DNA of 64,000 bases from Misgurnus anguillicaudatus (GCF_027580225.2 NC_073354.2:23705001-23769000), one strand, 5' to 3'; positions 9,654-22,774 are shown, numbered from the stretch's first letter. Numbers and translations are program-made. Notes: generated by a model not told the origin, from the sequence alone.

Positions 9654-10490
9654 TGTGTGTTCCAAAGAAGCAATTTGACCACAGCAATAAGGATGGTTAC
9701 TGACCTCATCTATCAAGCCAACAGCCTACTCGCTCAACCCTTGGGTGTAATGGCTCTCGTTCATCAGACTGGAGTCTCGCTCATGACAAAGGCCTGTCTG
9801 ACACTGACAAATTCACCCCTACAACTCAAAGAAATGACATGGCAAGTGCTTATACAGTAGATATGCATGGCAGCTTCGTGTATATGACAAGCCATTTAAA
9901 AAGCTTGTAAAAGATTGATTGACAGAACGCAGAGTTTCCAATCTCAAGTCTTTGCTGAAGAGACAGGGAAATTCTCAAAAGGATCTCTGTGCCAAAGGGA
10001 AACCATTCCGTAGAATGATAAACTCTTAAATCTTTTTCTAAAAGACTATCATCGATCAATGCATGTCTATGCATACGTGTGAGAAAAATAGATGGGGAAA
10101 ACTAATCTTGTCATATATTTGGTCCAGCATCTGTAGTGAAGCAGGGATTATCACGGCTTTACTGTCATACTCCCAAATTCTGCCCAGTTCGGATGAAAAT
10201 AACACGCATGCAGCAAAAGAGCAGAGATAAGCTTATCAAACAATCCCACAACCATGAAGCTAATCTCATTTAAACCGCAAACTGACTTCTACTTATACTA
10301 TAACAGTAACGGAGATTACCACACGGTCTGGGCGAACCGGGTGACCCGATAAACAATACAGACATACACTTCATATTCAAACATATAACTGTACAACTGA
10401 CCTCATTGGTCATCATAAACACACATTTCAATTCATTTCTTACATCTGTTTCTGTCTCACTCCATTTCCTTGCAATACAAAACACACCAT
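9654..10490. other. No feature recognised
   Basis: Apparently unique sequence with short frames at 9657-9860 and 9850-10074 that show no recognisable domain. Confidence 0.45.
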
Positions 10491-10491
10491 T

Positions 10492-10627
10492 AAACATTTA
10501 TGCATTTGGCTGATGCATTTTTCCAAATGACTTGCAGTGCATTTAACGTTTCACAGATTTGATCAGATATTAACCTCCGTTGACCTTGGTGTAGCACCAT
10601 GCTCTAGTTGAACTACAGGAATGCTCA
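10492..10627 (-). repeat. tRNA-derived SINE remnant, minus strand
   Basis: On the minus strand a tRNA-like head (TAGTTCAACTAGAGCATGG, a degenerate A box with anticodon-arm remnant) is followed by the tail TGCACTGCAAGTCATTTGG and AAATGCATAAATGT. This tail is the fish SINE type also seen at 12846-12900 and 20212-20268. The B box is poorly preserved. Confidence 0.5.
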
Positions 10628-12600
10628 AACACAGTTTTTATCATTCTTGCACAGATAACTGACAGTAACACTGCCCAGAACATACTGGGGGCTGTGACCT
10701 ATGTGCTTTATCTGTCACGAGTCCAGATCATTTCAGCAGTCAGAGAAGCTAGATGTCTGATTCAGATAAACTGGAAAAAGATTGAGAAGATATTGATATT
10801 TATTAGACCAATGACTTACATAGAGCAGCCTTCTCAATCACATCAATGCATGTGACTTAACTAGTTTAGTTTATATTATACATTAAATGACTAGTGGTAA
10901 GTTTTTTTTTTCACCATTAAACCCCTTCAATAACTTCACATTTTATGTAGACAAAGAGAAAAGGTTATGTGAGAGAAGCTGCATATGATATAATGGGATG
11001 TGGTATATTACACTTCAGAAACACTTTAGATCAGTCCAGCAATGTGCCTTTCAAAAGAAGTGGCGAATTACTTTCCCTCTTGTTATCACAGAAGTCTGGC
11101 ACAGATATTTCCCACTGCTAAGTACAATTGACATGAACACTGCGGCAGAGACGGAAAGCAATATCTCATAAAGATCCAAAGCCCCCAGCACAAATATCAT
11201 CAACATGCTGAGCGTGCTTTATGTCCTAGGCTGTCAAAGATTCTTGTTCACTGTGGTCTTGGTCACTCTGAGGGCATCTGCCTAGAGCATGCATGTCTGC
11301 ACAAATTTCTGTGCCTGCTATACAGCCTTTTACTGACTGCTCCATACCTCTGTTCTTGTACTTTGATGAATGTATATGTATGTGTGTGATTTTTGCGAAA
11401 TTATGAGTTATGACTTATGAGGTGTCATGAAACATTTTGGAAAAAAAGTAAATGCAAAGTAAATGCTATCAAAATAAGAAGCATACAGTTACAAACATCT
11501 CTTCATGTACTATTTTGCACATAATTTCAAATGACATCATACAGACCAATTTTGTTGTTTTTTCCACATTTAAGGGGAAATTTTTCATTACCGCAACGTG
11601 TCCATGACTGGATTTTGGTTCTTTGACATGGAAATATTTATAATTAAAAATTCTAAAATATAAAAAGCTTCAGTGCACGTTATACTATAAACAGTAACAG
11701 TTACAGTAAAGAAACATGTGGTATTTGGTGATCATTGGTAAATGTAGAGACAATAAAAAGGAATATAAATGCGTCCAACCAATTTTCTCATCCGCAACAA
11801 CAACTTTCAATCATTGTTTAAGCCCTCAAGGAACTAACATTTTCAAAAAAACGTGTTGGAAGGGACATAATTGACTGTGACACTCAAGATGGCTACCAGG
11901 TAAGCAGTTCTTATTTTTTCTCTCCAGATAAAAGTAGAAATTTTGTTTGTCATAGTACCTAGACAACTTTTTAGTTCTCATTACCGAAACATGAGTTTGT
12001 TAATGCATATATTTAATGTAGTATCATGTTGCGGTAATGATAATTTTTGATAACGATAATCTAAAAAATGTAAATAAGTAAATGTAAATAGGATTTTTTT
12101 TAAATCCTCTAAAAATAATGGTTATAGTAAGTTCAGACCTTCATCTTACATGTGCAAAAAAAAATGGCTTCAAGGGCTTTTTAAAAATTCTGAAGCTGGA
12201 CACCTTCTAAATCTGGATTTCGTGAAAATCACCCATATATATATGGTCTTGAGGGCAGCATTTCATTTGTGGAAACAGTATTCCACCAAAAAAAGCATAG
12301 TTCTTAGGATGCTTGGGGTAGCCTACAAGTCTTGGAAAAAACATGTTTAGAATGAGTTGTGTGGACTTAAATCAGTGACTTCAAAAATTTGCTTTTTCAA
12401 AAACCACGCATAAACATTTTTCTCTCTAAAATACAAACATGTACATACATGTTGCTCACATAATATTGTAGGCCAGTTTTTGCTGAACATAGTGTTATGA
12501 GACTTTTGCCATTATTATGTTTTTAAGCAACTGAAATGTCAGTGCTGGCCAAAACGTCTCCAGGGCCTAATAAACCCCTTAGACCCCAGAGGGTTAAATT
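10628..12600. other. No clear feature; one ATGG...GGTAAG exon-like motif
   Basis: No terminal repeats found. At 11890 CAAGATGGCTACCAGGTAAG resembles a short first exon with a splice donor, but the frame is only a few codons. The frame at 12150-12350 is lysine-rich low complexity without a domain match. Confidence 0.35.
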
Positions 12601-12688
12601 TCAACAAAAATATAGTTTAGTTTAGGTTATTTAAGGTATTAAATAACCTAATTGTTAGGTTATTCATTGTCTAAATCAAATTTTTTTT

Positions 12689-12692
<4 letters not shown>

Positions 12693-12720
<28 letters not shown>

Positions 12721-12767
12721 GTGGTAGTAGTAGTAGTGGTAGTGGTAGTGGTAGTGGTAGTAGTAGA
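12693..12767. repeat. Compound microsatellite (TTA)n-(GTA/GTG)n
   Basis: A run of TTA triplets (12693-12720) passes into GTA/GTG triplets (12721-12767). The proline/leucine-rich minus-strand frame across it is a product of the repeat. Confidence 0.95.
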
Positions 12768-12845
12768 ATATTAAACAAGCAAGTGTTGTAAAAAATAGTC
12801 AGTAAGAACACATACTGATAAACAAACGTATACAGTACCTTGAAA

Positions 12846-12902
12846 GCACTGGGAGTCAATTTGGATAAAGGCATCTGCAAAATGCCTAAATGTTAATGTA
12901 AA
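12846..12902 (+). repeat. SINE 3' tail fragment
   Basis: TTTGGATAAAGGCATCTGCA followed by AAATGCCTAAATGTTAATGT matches the tail seen in the SINE at 20104-20268. The tRNA-like head is absent. Confidence 0.55.
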
Positions 12903-13554
12903 TTTGTTTATTTATCTTCCACTTTGTCTGGTCAGCTAAAATGTTTGTTTGTAAACGCTGCAAAAACAATTCTTCATAGTGAGAGCTGGGCACCTTATAA
13001 ACTAACATTAAGAGATACCACCCTAAGAACTACGTCCAGAAATGCTAGGGTGAAATCTATAGCCTAGCAAAAAAAAAGGCTGTGAGAAACACACAGAATG
13101 AAGGTGGGTGTTAAACTGCCAGTGTGAACATGCAACCATGTGCACTCATGTGCGGGATATTTCTCACACTCTTCCCCCTCTCATTTAAAACACAGTCTGT
13201 ACTCATGCGGGTGACAGGCCAAACCTCGACTGTCAAAACACACGCGGCAGGGGATAAGCCCAGCTGAGACAAACAAAGCAACACGGGCCGCATCGGTCGC
13301 CATTCACGGTCTGAGGGCGAGATATTTAAACAGCTTGCTGCATATTAGTTCACGAAGCAACCCAACAACATAAATCATAAAGAATGTTGCTGTCTTGTAA
13401 TTTGTCTGCTAGACATTTATTTTTGTAGCTCATCAGTGACACAAATTCCTCTTTGTTTGGCTGGTTTAAACTGGCTTTTTAATATATCAGAGTTTAGTGT
13501 CTTCTTGATGTGAATTTTGTCAATGTTTTGGAGCACTCTAGTATACAGATATCC
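12903..13554. other. No feature recognised
   Basis: Apparently unique sequence up to the TTAA element at 13555; no repeat ends or motif-bearing frames. Confidence 0.45.
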
Positions 13555-14650
13555 TTAAAGCGGAACTCCACCCTAAAACCACATTATGCTCCAACACTAT
13601 ATTTCATCACATAAATGTAGTTGATTGTGCTGCCATCAAATGTATTAACTCCATATAAAAAATAAAGTTTTAACTGCTGATGCTTCGTCAAATCACCGGA
13701 AGAAAAATGCACGACTACATATTCTGAACATTCTAAATGGGGGCGTCTCTTGAGGCGAGATGATGGACAGTAGATGATATCATTCTTTGATTGACAGCTG
13801 CACAGGATGAGCTAAAGTAAGCTTTCTTTGCTTGTGTTCATATTAATAACATGATAATAACTAAGTATGTTTACCATAGTTACACAACAACTAAGCCAAA
13901 TAATGTTTATTTTTACCATTTTACATTACCTGAGTCCGCAGAAAAACTGGGCTGAAAAACAATACTCGAAGTCCTCCTGACAAAAGTGTTGGCTGCATAT
14001 TCAAATTTTTGAGTAATCTGTTAGTGGTGTGTTAACTGAGGGTCACGTTGAGGTAAACAATAAAAACTAACTCCTGGTGGACTGCATTATGTACATCCAC
14101 ATAATGCACAGGTTCTAGTCATCTTTTATCAAGGGTTTTGGTGATTTCCCCTTCAGAGACGGTAAAAGCGGATTTACTCTTTGGTTGGGTTCGTCTGCTG
14201 GCTAACTTCAAGTTGACTTGAGTTGATTTAAGAGCAGGCTGAGCTGTAAAATAAGCTATTAGGCTTGTTCGACTAATCGACAGCCGGATGGTGTCAAAGT
14301 ACAGCGAGAGCAATCTGCGAAATCATACGAAGGAGTTTGTTTTTAAATCGCTCTCACGGAACTTTGACGTCATCCGGCGGTCGGTTCTTGTGGCTACGCA
14401 TGAAGTCGAACAAGCCTGAAGGCTGCATCGATCAGTGGTTAGTGGGTGGAGCTAATGACTCAGTTTCGCGCAGTGCATTCTGGTTAAATGAGTCCATCAA
14501 AGACCGTTACAAAAATTCTGCTTCAACACACTATCAATCTAATTTATCGAAATCGTGCAAATTTCTTTTTTTTCTCAAGTTAAATTTCAAAATGGAAATA
14601 AATTACTCGTGATAACAGGCTAGAATGTCTAGGGTTCAATTCCACTTTAA
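13555..14650. mobile_element. 1.1-kb TTAA-ended DNA element
   Basis: Left end TTAAAGCGGAACTCCACCCTA and right end TAGGGTTCAATTCCACTTTAA are imperfect inverted repeats closing in TTAA. It carries a nested GGCTTGTTCGAC hairpin (14261-14416). No transposase frame is present. Confidence 0.7.
14261..14416. mobile_element. Small inverted-repeat MITE (GGCTTGTTCGAC)
   Basis: AGGCTTGTTCGACT at the left is matched by AGTCGAACAAGCCT at the right. Inner arms also pair around GGATG-GTGTCAAAGT and ACTTTGACGTCATCC. It sits inside the 13555-14650 element. Confidence 0.6.
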
Positions 14651-14886
14651 GGCTAACATATTTGAATACTAAAAGCCTAAAAACCTCAATTTTGAATTCA
14701 TGGGGACTTTAAATCTAAAATACTAGATACACTCTTCAGCACAAAAATTCTAGGTTGTTTTTTAGGTTCATTTCATGTTTTTTTTTTGTATTTGTCCATA
14801 TTGCCAACCATAGTTTGAAACAACCCAGCTTTTCTTTAGAGTATATGATCTGTTTTACTCACAGTACAGTATTTCTAAAGCAACAT
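14651..14886. other. No feature recognised
   Basis: AT-rich spacer between two elements. The frame at 14755-15036 runs into the following palindrome and is not a gene. Confidence 0.4.
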
Positions 14887-15375
14887 GATCTCACAAATTT
14901 CCGTGGTATAGTCACAGAATATTTTGCTCATTTATCCGTGTCATTGTCACGGTTCTCCGCATTTTTCCGTGTCTGTACCACAGACTTTCTTTTCCCCGTC
15001 AGTTTCACGTTACTCAATTGTTTTTCCTATTTTTAAAACATTGTCACTTGGGTTTGGGGTCAGATTTGGGGTTTGAGTTTGGATGACATTTTAACTATTG
15101 GTTTATACTATTTTTTTTTTTAACAATTGTCACCTGGCGTTAGGGTTAGAGTTGGCTTTGGGTTAGGATGTCATTTGTAACAGAAAGTCATTCTAACCCC
15201 AAACCCAAGTGACAATAGTAAGAAAATAGGAAAAACCATTGAGTAACCAATACGTGAAACTGACACAGAAAAGAAAGTCCTTGGTACGGATACGGAAAAA
15301 TGCGGCGATCCGTGAAAATGACACGGATAAATGAGCAAAATATTCTGTGACTATAACACGGAAATTCGAGAGATC
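14887..15375. mobile_element. Near-palindromic element, arms about 200 bp
   Basis: GATCTCACAAATTTCCGTGG at the left is mirrored by CACGGAAATTCGAGAGATC at the right. Both arms carry CCGTGTCAT-type words and the core carries GGGTTTGGGGT and its complement. No open frame spans it. Direct target duplication is not evident. Confidence 0.75.
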
Positions 15376-16668
15376 AGTTTGTTCTCTAAAGGCAAGGTCA
15401 TTCTTTAACTTAACTGAAAAACATTTAAATAACTGAATGAGTTGTCTGGGAATTGCAAAATGTTTTGAAGAGCTCAGGGTTCATATCCTACAACCAAATC
15501 ATTAATTTCCATGACTTTTTATTTACTCTTTATCTACAAAAACACATAAAGGTATATTGTGTGACCCGCCGCAGTGCAAACTGCAGGGACAAACTTGACA
15601 GTAACAAATGTAATCCCACAAACCTGCTCATTTAATGTCCTGCAATACACAAAAATGCCTAAAGTGACACTGTAGCTGAGATAAACTTCTTTAGAGAAAA
15701 TGTCTGTCTGTCACTATCTGTCAGGGAAGCTAAGTGTTTGCTTGGCTTGTGATCCTTCTTCTTTAACCTGTATATGCTTCAAAGACAGAGCTTGTGTTTC
15801 TATGTGTGCTGCCCACAACACATACTGTACAAAAACACTTAGAATGCACAGACTGATTTACAAAACAAGCCTTACAATACACACAAAAAAGGCAAGCTTC
15901 ACTTTAAAGCCCTGGCTATAGACTGTTTTTTTACGCATATGTGCACAATCGAACGCACAGCTCTGCAAAGCATAGTTCATTTGACTCATACATGTGCGCT
16001 GATGTTCACCACATGCACATTGCGACAAATTGCAATACCTCTCAAGGCCTACACACTACATACTCCAGTACATGAGGTTTAAAAAATCTGATGAAGAAAA
16101 TTACATCATGCGCACTGTACGCATACCAGTCAAGAGTACGTAAAAAAATAAGTTAATTTAAGTGATTACTCCATGCAAATCCACATCATCACACTGTACA
16201 CAAATATAAATATGATTTGCCGTTGCGATGTCAAATCTACAGAACTTTGGTACTTTAGAGCAAAGTCTCAGATGTTGTTTTTGAACTACTCTCATTGGAT
16301 ACTTCTAGTCCTTGATGCAGACTGGTCAGTAATCAATAGCATCAAGTGCCAGTATCGACTTTAAGGCTGTTTGTCTTTTATTCAGACAACAAAGGAAGGC
16401 ATGCACAATTGCACAGACAGACCCTAACTTAAATATGCTCTTTAAATTCACACATAAACGTGTTTAAGAGGGAGAAAATGATGGTGTGTGAGTCACACTT
16501 GAACGCTTCTGAACTTTATGATTGACTCCATTAATTCACTCTTACCTGCGCCAACCGTTTCCCAGCACTTTCTGCATGATTGCATAACAACCTTAAACTC
16601 GCAATGCAGATGCAACCAACATTTCCAGAGCAAAAGCTTTAATTTGGGTCTATTTTTTACCTTTTTCA
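15376..16668. other. No feature recognised
   Basis: Apparently unique sequence, AT-rich, with frames under 80 codons lacking motifs. Confidence 0.45.
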
Positions 16669-16683
16669 ATGTGGGAATATTTT

Positions 16684-16931
16684 AGATGGTTTTATCGGAC
16701 ACACGCGTTTAAACGCCTGAGCCGAAGTGAGCTTCCAGTCTGTATTTATTTATTTATGGGTCTAGGTTTAGAGGCTAAACTAATCTCTGAAACAAATACC
16801 CTGTCGAAAATAAAAAGTTTTGGTTTGCTAAAGACGAGTGGAAATGACGAGCATGGATCACAACTGTGCGGAGAGGTTCGGCAGCCAGGCAAGAATTCAA
16901 TGTAGTTAACATTATACATTCAATTTACACA
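16684..16931. repeat. Interspersed repeat C, copy 1
   Basis: Aligns by eye with 62286-62529: shared words include GAAACAAATACC, GAAAATAAAAA, GATCAC-ACTGTGC and GGCAGCCAGGCAAGAATTCAA. On the minus strand both copies encode a SCLAA(E/K)PL string reminiscent of the Tc1 transposase N-terminal region, but the surrounding frame is broken. Confidence 0.5.
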
Positions 16932-19585
16932 GTAACGTTAACTCTGTGTAATAGTTGATATGAGTTAGATATGATATATGAACGAAGGTAAATTACTTGT
17001 TATTTATTTCCCTTGTTATCAGACATAAACTACTCTAAAATGACTATGTTGTTATAAAATCTACGTGGAAGTCTACTGAAAGTTGCATTTAGTCCGCAAA
17101 AGCTGTTTGTTTATGTTGTTGCTGTTGAAACCATCTATAAGCATACAGTAGGTGTCACTTTATTTCAAACTATTGTAGAGAGGAACAGTCCGGGGAGCTA
17201 CAGATGTGCTGGTTGTGAGGTCATCATTAGATATAAATAAAGATCGGCCAATATATCAGTTTTCCAATATTTCCCCCAATATTTCCCTGCTGAAGCAACT
17301 AAAAACATCAAAATAAATGTCTGTGGATGTTAATTAATTATTTATTACCTCCCCGAGCTTTCGCAGTTTGATACAGTTAATGGGTTAGTAAAAGCATAAA
17401 TAAACAGCGCTTTGTCAACAGCCATTTCATAAGCTATAACAACAAAATAAAAATTATTCTGACACAAAATGCCAGTTAAGAAATTCAATGACAGAAGCCG
17501 TTTTGCTTGTTACTTTCCTTACAATGTGTAAGTTCAGTTTTTTATTAAATAATATTATTCTTCACTCTTTCAGACCCCTATTTATTACACTTTATGCAAA
17601 GGGGAAGTGATTGTTATTATTATAAGGGTTTCTTCAGTTCAGTGTTGTTGTAATTGTGTAAAAAAATAAATAAATAGGGGGGCCCCATACATAGATTCAC
17701 CCTGGGCCCATAAATTTGCTAAATCCTCAACTATGGGTAATATACTTACGTACCAATAGTTAGCCTGTCTGGAACCGAGCTGACTTAAACCACATCACTG
17801 TGTGACAATTGCATTACATGTGAACGGCCCCTACGCTAATAGGATTTTGTTTCTCTCTCTCCTGTCTCGTCCTCGATCCCGAGGTTGCATTGTATTTTTA
17901 TTTTACTAAAATGTACAAAAAAGCAAAAAATTGCAGTGCAAGTACAAAACCAAACAGAGCTATGTATTACACAAGTGAAACATAAATCATTATTTGTAGG
18001 TGATGTGTGTATAGCACAGTCTCCTGACAAAAACTCCTAAAACACTCTCATTTTCCTATTAACACCTACTTTAAGCCAGACAATACCAAACCCTGAAGAC
18101 AGGGCTGAAGGCCACTGGGGGTTAACACAGTTCACCATGAGCATGACAATGATGGATTGGGGAGGGATAAAGAGAACTCAAGGGCAGTGAAGGAACGTGC
18201 TTGTTGAAGCATCTGGAAATGACTTGTGTCAGCAGATGCGACACCAGATGAACCTGCGATCATTTCAGAACACAGACATTAACATTAAAGGCAAGATGTC
18301 CAATAAATCTTGCACACTTTTTATATTGTCCAAAAACTATACTCAAGATTTCTTTAGCAGAAATTATCAAGACTGTTTAGCTGTAACTATTTTTTTTAGC
18401 AATAACTACATAAGCATGATCCTGGAGGGATGGATAGTCCTCCAGCACAGAAGATTGACTGTACTGATGTAGTTACTGTGATGGATCTGGAACTCCATAT
18501 AGCCACTGAAACAGTATAAAGATGAAAGTCTGTGGATTTTAACTATTTTGAAGGGCTCTTTTATTGTAGGGCTGGAAGGAAAAGACAGCAAGAGACAGCA
18601 AAGCTTCATGACTAATATCACATTCTACCCACCCACACATGCAGTACAACATTGTACAAAAACTGTTGTTTTTTGGCTTAACCAGCATATGCGACACAAA
18701 AAAGTAGATTAAACGAATTGCTCTTCTTCTCTCTGTTTTTCTCACACATACAATACACACAAAATGTCCGCACTGACAGCCAACGTTTGCTGTTGTACTT
18801 ATCCCCCTTCCAGCTTCTCATTCAAACATGCACCTAGAATGTCTTTTCCCCAAAGCATCTGGGTGAATCGGTTAATGTAATTCACATTCGCTCAACTCTG
18901 TCGGTCTCACTCTTTGAACATTTGTGAGGTGAATAGTTAAGATCAGCACATCGAGCTGTTGTTCATAATTCTCTGTTGTTAACAGCATCTATGCATCTGT
19001 TAAGTAAACCTATCTGGACCAACATGAACTCTCCATCACCCTTTACAAATAAACACATGCACATTCAAGTTAACTATAATCTGCTATGAGCTACTTAAAA
19101 GTCTACTTAAGTCTTAATCTGTCTCACCAGCATTCCAAATCCTTACAAAGGTGCCAAAAGTAGGTTGATGGGAAATACAGTTGCTTGCAGTTACTGGAGT
19201 ACAGCTATTTTATTTTACAATGAGTTTAAGCAGGTGCATTCATGACAGCTTTGTATCTGAACTATTTACTTTTACTATAATAATATTTTCAAATGCTCAC
19301 ATGTGAAAAAAAAATGGGCATTACTATTCACGACAGCAGTGGCCAAATCTACATAAACCCTTCACTTTCACAGAGAGACAAAACATGAATAATATAACAG
19401 AACAGAGCAATTGCCCTGACTTAAGAAGGCATCTTTCAGGATCTAATGTTAAACCGAATCCATATGAACACGCACACATAAACCCACATAGGCACAGCTG
19501 ACATAATGTATCTGGCAGGAAGTTGAAATAGTACGTAATTGTTAAATGAATAAAAAAAATATATCTATATATTTACACTGACATG
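16932..19585. other. No clear feature
   Basis: About 2.6 kb without terminal repeats that I can pair. GGGGGGCCCCATACATAG at about 17677 resembles a worn transposon end. Short frames at 17836-18760 show no motif. Confidence 0.4.
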
Positions 19586-19947
19586 TAAAGGTGTAATGTA
19601 GGTTTTCTAGTGGTGAGATTTGCAAATTGCATCCAACCTTAATTTCGAAACAGAACGAGAAACTACGGTAGCTGCCACAGGACAAATATGTTGTCGTCTG
19701 AGACAACGTAGGGACAAAACGCGCTCTTACAACAGTTTGTTAATTTAGGGCTACTGTAGAAACATGGCGGCAACTTCCATGTAAGGAGACCTGCGTTGTA
19801 TGTAGATAAAAATGACTCATTCTAAGGTAATTAAAACAATACAGTTCATTATGTAAGGTCTTTATACACCACTAATAATATAGTTATGTATATTATATTG
19901 CATTTCTGTCAAGAGATCCTTCTAAAAGTCCCACATTGCACCTTTAA
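19586..19947. mobile_element. TTAA MITE, family A copy 2
   Basis: TAAAGGTGTAATGTAGG at the left and TCCCACATTGCACCTTTAA at the right frame an interior matching copy 1 (AACATGGCGGC, GTATGTAGATAAAAATG, AGAGATCCTTCTAAAA). Confidence 0.8.
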
Positions 19948-20103
19948 GTCAATTTAAAAGAGCAGTGAACAGTTAGAGGAGGTATTTATGTTGTTCACAT
20001 ATAAAACAAATGGAGATAGTATGAAATATTTTTTGCTTCTTCATCAAATGCTCAACAGAAAAAGTCAACTTAAAGATTCACTCCTAGTAAAAATAAAAAA
20101 ATA

Positions 20104-20268
20104 AACTCACAAGTTGAAAAGAAGGGCATTGTGTTAGCAGTGCAAAAGATCATGGGTTCAAACCCAGGGAACACACATGCTGATAAAAGAAATGTATAGC
20201 TTGTAATGCACTTTAAGTTGCTTTAGATAAAAGCATTTGCCAAATGCATAAATGTAAATGTACAGTAA
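20104..20268 (+). repeat. tRNA-derived SINE
   Basis: GGGCATTGTGTTAGCAGTGC (anticodon-arm-like) is followed by GGGTTCAAACCCAGGGAACA, a good B box and T-arm, and then by the tail AAGTTGCTTTAGATAAAAGC and AAATGCATAAATGTAAATGT. The A box is eroded. It belongs to the tRNA-head SINEs of fish rather than to a functional tRNA gene, because the acceptor stem is absent. Confidence 0.65.
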
Positions 20269-20296
20269 ATGCAAACATGAGGAATATAGCAATATC

Positions 20297-21031
20297 CAGG
20301 GTTCCCACACCTTAGTTAACTTCAAATTAAAGGACCTTTCAATTGGGACTTTCCAGGTCCAATACCCTCAAATTCAAGGACTAAATGTGCGGACACATTT
20401 CAAGTGAGAGCAAGGTTACATCGTGTTACCTTCTAAGATACATTGTTACAGTTCCCTTTTGAGGGGACTCCCGCTGCATGACTGCGGTGACACTTTGGGG
20501 ACCCCTCCAGGTGCATGTGCGTCTGAATGTGTATATCAAATTCAACCAATAGTGAGGCTTAACGACAAAGACAGGGTGACGCGGGAGCCAGGAAGTATAT
20601 CTCTATCTGAAATATTGCCAAAGACGACGTTACAGAGATGCAGGAAATATGGCAAGGGAAACGCAGCGTCTCGTTCCCTTTCAGAGAACAACAGTTACAT
20701 AAGTAACTCGAAAGGTTTTCATGTGTCAAACACAACTATGCAAAAAAGCATTTTGGTATGAATCAACATTCGCATATAGAAGATATAAGCATTTAAAGCG
20801 AACAGTTAAGCATGTGTGTTTAAAAAGTCTAGAATTTTTATGATATTATCCTACACTACACAGGGAATAATATGGATTTTTTTTTCAAAAAAACTTTTTG
20901 CAAAAAATAGATTTAAGCACTTTCAATAACCTGTATTTATGTATGTATATTTCTAAAAACTTCCCAGGTCCTTGACTTTCCCCCCCAGATTCACAAACTT
21001 TCAAGGATTTTTAAGAACCCGTGGAACCCTG
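20297..21031. mobile_element. hAT-like element (CAGGGTTCC termini)
   Basis: Left end CAGGGTTCCCACACC and right end GTGGAACCCTG are inverted; both sides also carry CCAGGTCC and CAAGGA blocks in mirrored order. AATATC flanks the element (20291-20296 and 21032-21037), shorter than the usual 8 bp. The core 20430-20720 is bounded by GTTCCCTTTTGAGGG and TTCCCTTTCAGAGAAC and looks like a nested repeat. The 112-codon frame inside has no transposase motif. Confidence 0.65.
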
Positions 21032-21085
21032 AATATCAAATGGCTTTGGATGGACTGTTTGAGACAGAATTTTCATGTTGTGTTA

Positions 21086-21249
21086 GGGGCCGATCACACA
21101 GAACGCGTTTATGGCAGTGGCAGGTGGCTTTTTTTAATGTTTTTCTATGGGCAGTGAGCATTAGGCACACTGTTTTTGCTTTTTAAAGTGACAAAAAAGG
21201 CTGTCTTGCGTTTCCAAGCGTTTAAAATGTGTTTGGTGTGATCAGCCCC
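21086..21249. mobile_element. PIF/Harbinger-type MITE with TTA duplication
   Basis: GGGGCCGATCACAC at the left pairs with GTGTGATCAGCCCC at the right, and TTA stands on each side (21083-21085 and 21250-21252). A GGGGC terminus with a TWA duplication is the PIF/Harbinger signature. A larger relative is at 44602-44977. Confidence 0.75.
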
Positions 21250-21252
21250 TTA

Positions 21253-22467
21253 CTGATCCACAGGCAGCCCAGAAATTGCATAGTAAAATGTTTAAACGTG
21301 ATCTTGCTTACACCTCTAGAAAACAGTCCCATTTAAAGCCAATGAATGCAATGGTACAGATTCATTAGCTCATGTCAGTGTGATGAATAGTTTCATGAAG
21401 TAAGTCTCAAGCTTATTGGACCCCGGGTCATAGATGTGGTTCACAGACGGTCGAATTTACACAGCGAGAACAAAGAGATGAGGCCAGTTTTATTGCGATG
21501 GTGAGGGCACCTAGTGTAAATAGGCCTAGTGGAGCGTCTTATTAAAATGAGTGTTTCTGAAGAGCCACCAGTAGAGGCGGTTAGATTAACTGCAAATTTA
21601 AATCAATGAACCGCAAATCCCTTTTGTAACAAAAGGACAACGTTAAGCCAAAGTAGTGTCTGCTTCAAAGCAATGAACGGAGGGCTATGAAATTATACAG
21701 ATTTAACAATGTGACCAATCAATGTTTAAAGGAACAATGCCTTACTCATTTACCCAATACATTTCTGCACAGGACTGACAATGCATTGTTTATGAACAAT
21801 GGAGAATCAGGAAAATGCAGACAAACTGAACAAGAATATACTTTAAAACCACAGGTACAATTTTAACTGTTCCAGAGTTATCAATATTCTTGTTATCATA
21901 CGTCTTATTCATCACATGTTTTTATGTGTTAAAAACGCCAGGTTATTCTGTAAAAATCATCTTGCCATGTAGGCAACAAATTTGAGGTAGATTGACATTG
22001 AAAACAAATAATCTAAACGCTCTGCAGCAGCCCTGAAACTGCAGGTTCAAATGAAATGTCCCACACGCTCTTAAAAACTCCACAGTCACTTTAAATGAGC
22101 CCTGCCTGTTTTCCATTCGAACTTGATCACAAGCCCAGTTTCTGCTGCTGCCTCATTCTGTCATGCTTCACAGACACCACACACAAATTGGATGTAAATA
22201 ACAAAGTACTATTGTCTTTTAATGGAGCAACAGTGCTGTCTGCAGCCAGATGTATAATGAGAGAAATTTAGACAGACTGAGATAAAGAACTATGAAACAG
22301 AAATATAAACTGTGAGGATATGGTTGTAACACTGTGGTTGTAATTTTTTGCATGCCTGCACACATTTTCTATTCGAATTACAAACATACAATTATTTAAG
22401 CCCAACTTGTTAAATAAAGTGTATTTTTATCGTCAGACGTCACACCCATGGGCTGCTTGCTGAACAT
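21253..22467. other. No feature recognised
   Basis: Apparently unique sequence without pairable termini or motif-bearing frames. Confidence 0.45.
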
Positions 22468-22470
22468 CTG

Positions 22471-22771
22471 GGCCCAGTTGCATAAAGCACCTTAAGTGTA
22501 ATTTTCCCTTAAGTTGTTTCCTTTAAACTTAAGGGTGTTGCAGAAAAACCCTTAAGTTTTTCTGTTGCGTCTCCATGGCAACAATAGTATTTTATAACAA
22601 CAAACCGGGGTTGCTGTCATGAAACACTTAACGATTACCCTTACCTAAGAGAACCGTTTAAGGGATTATATGCAAAACTCTTTAATTATTATCTTACAGT
22701 AGTTAAGGGGAATTTACCCCTTAAGTGTCATAGTTAAGGGAAAAACTTAAGGTGCTTTATGTAACCGGGCC
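22471..22771. mobile_element. Harbinger-like MITE with CTG flanks
   Basis: Left GGCCCAGTTGCATAAAGCAC and the complement of the right end GGCCCGGTTACATAAAGCAC are near-identical and both run on into CTTAAG. CTG lies on both sides (22468-22470 and 22772-22774). The interior repeats CTTAAG/AAGGG words. Confidence 0.75.
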
Positions 22772-22774
22772 CTG

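Noticed and set aside
12671..12880. Leu/Pro/Ile-rich minus-strand frame
   Set aside because: Product of the TTA/GTA microsatellite.
20130..20190. tRNA gene, because of a good B box
   Set aside because: No acceptor stem or clean A box, and a SINE tail follows.
20423..20761. 112-codon frame inside the CAGGGTT-ended element
   Set aside because: Interior of a non-autonomous repeat; no transposase motif.
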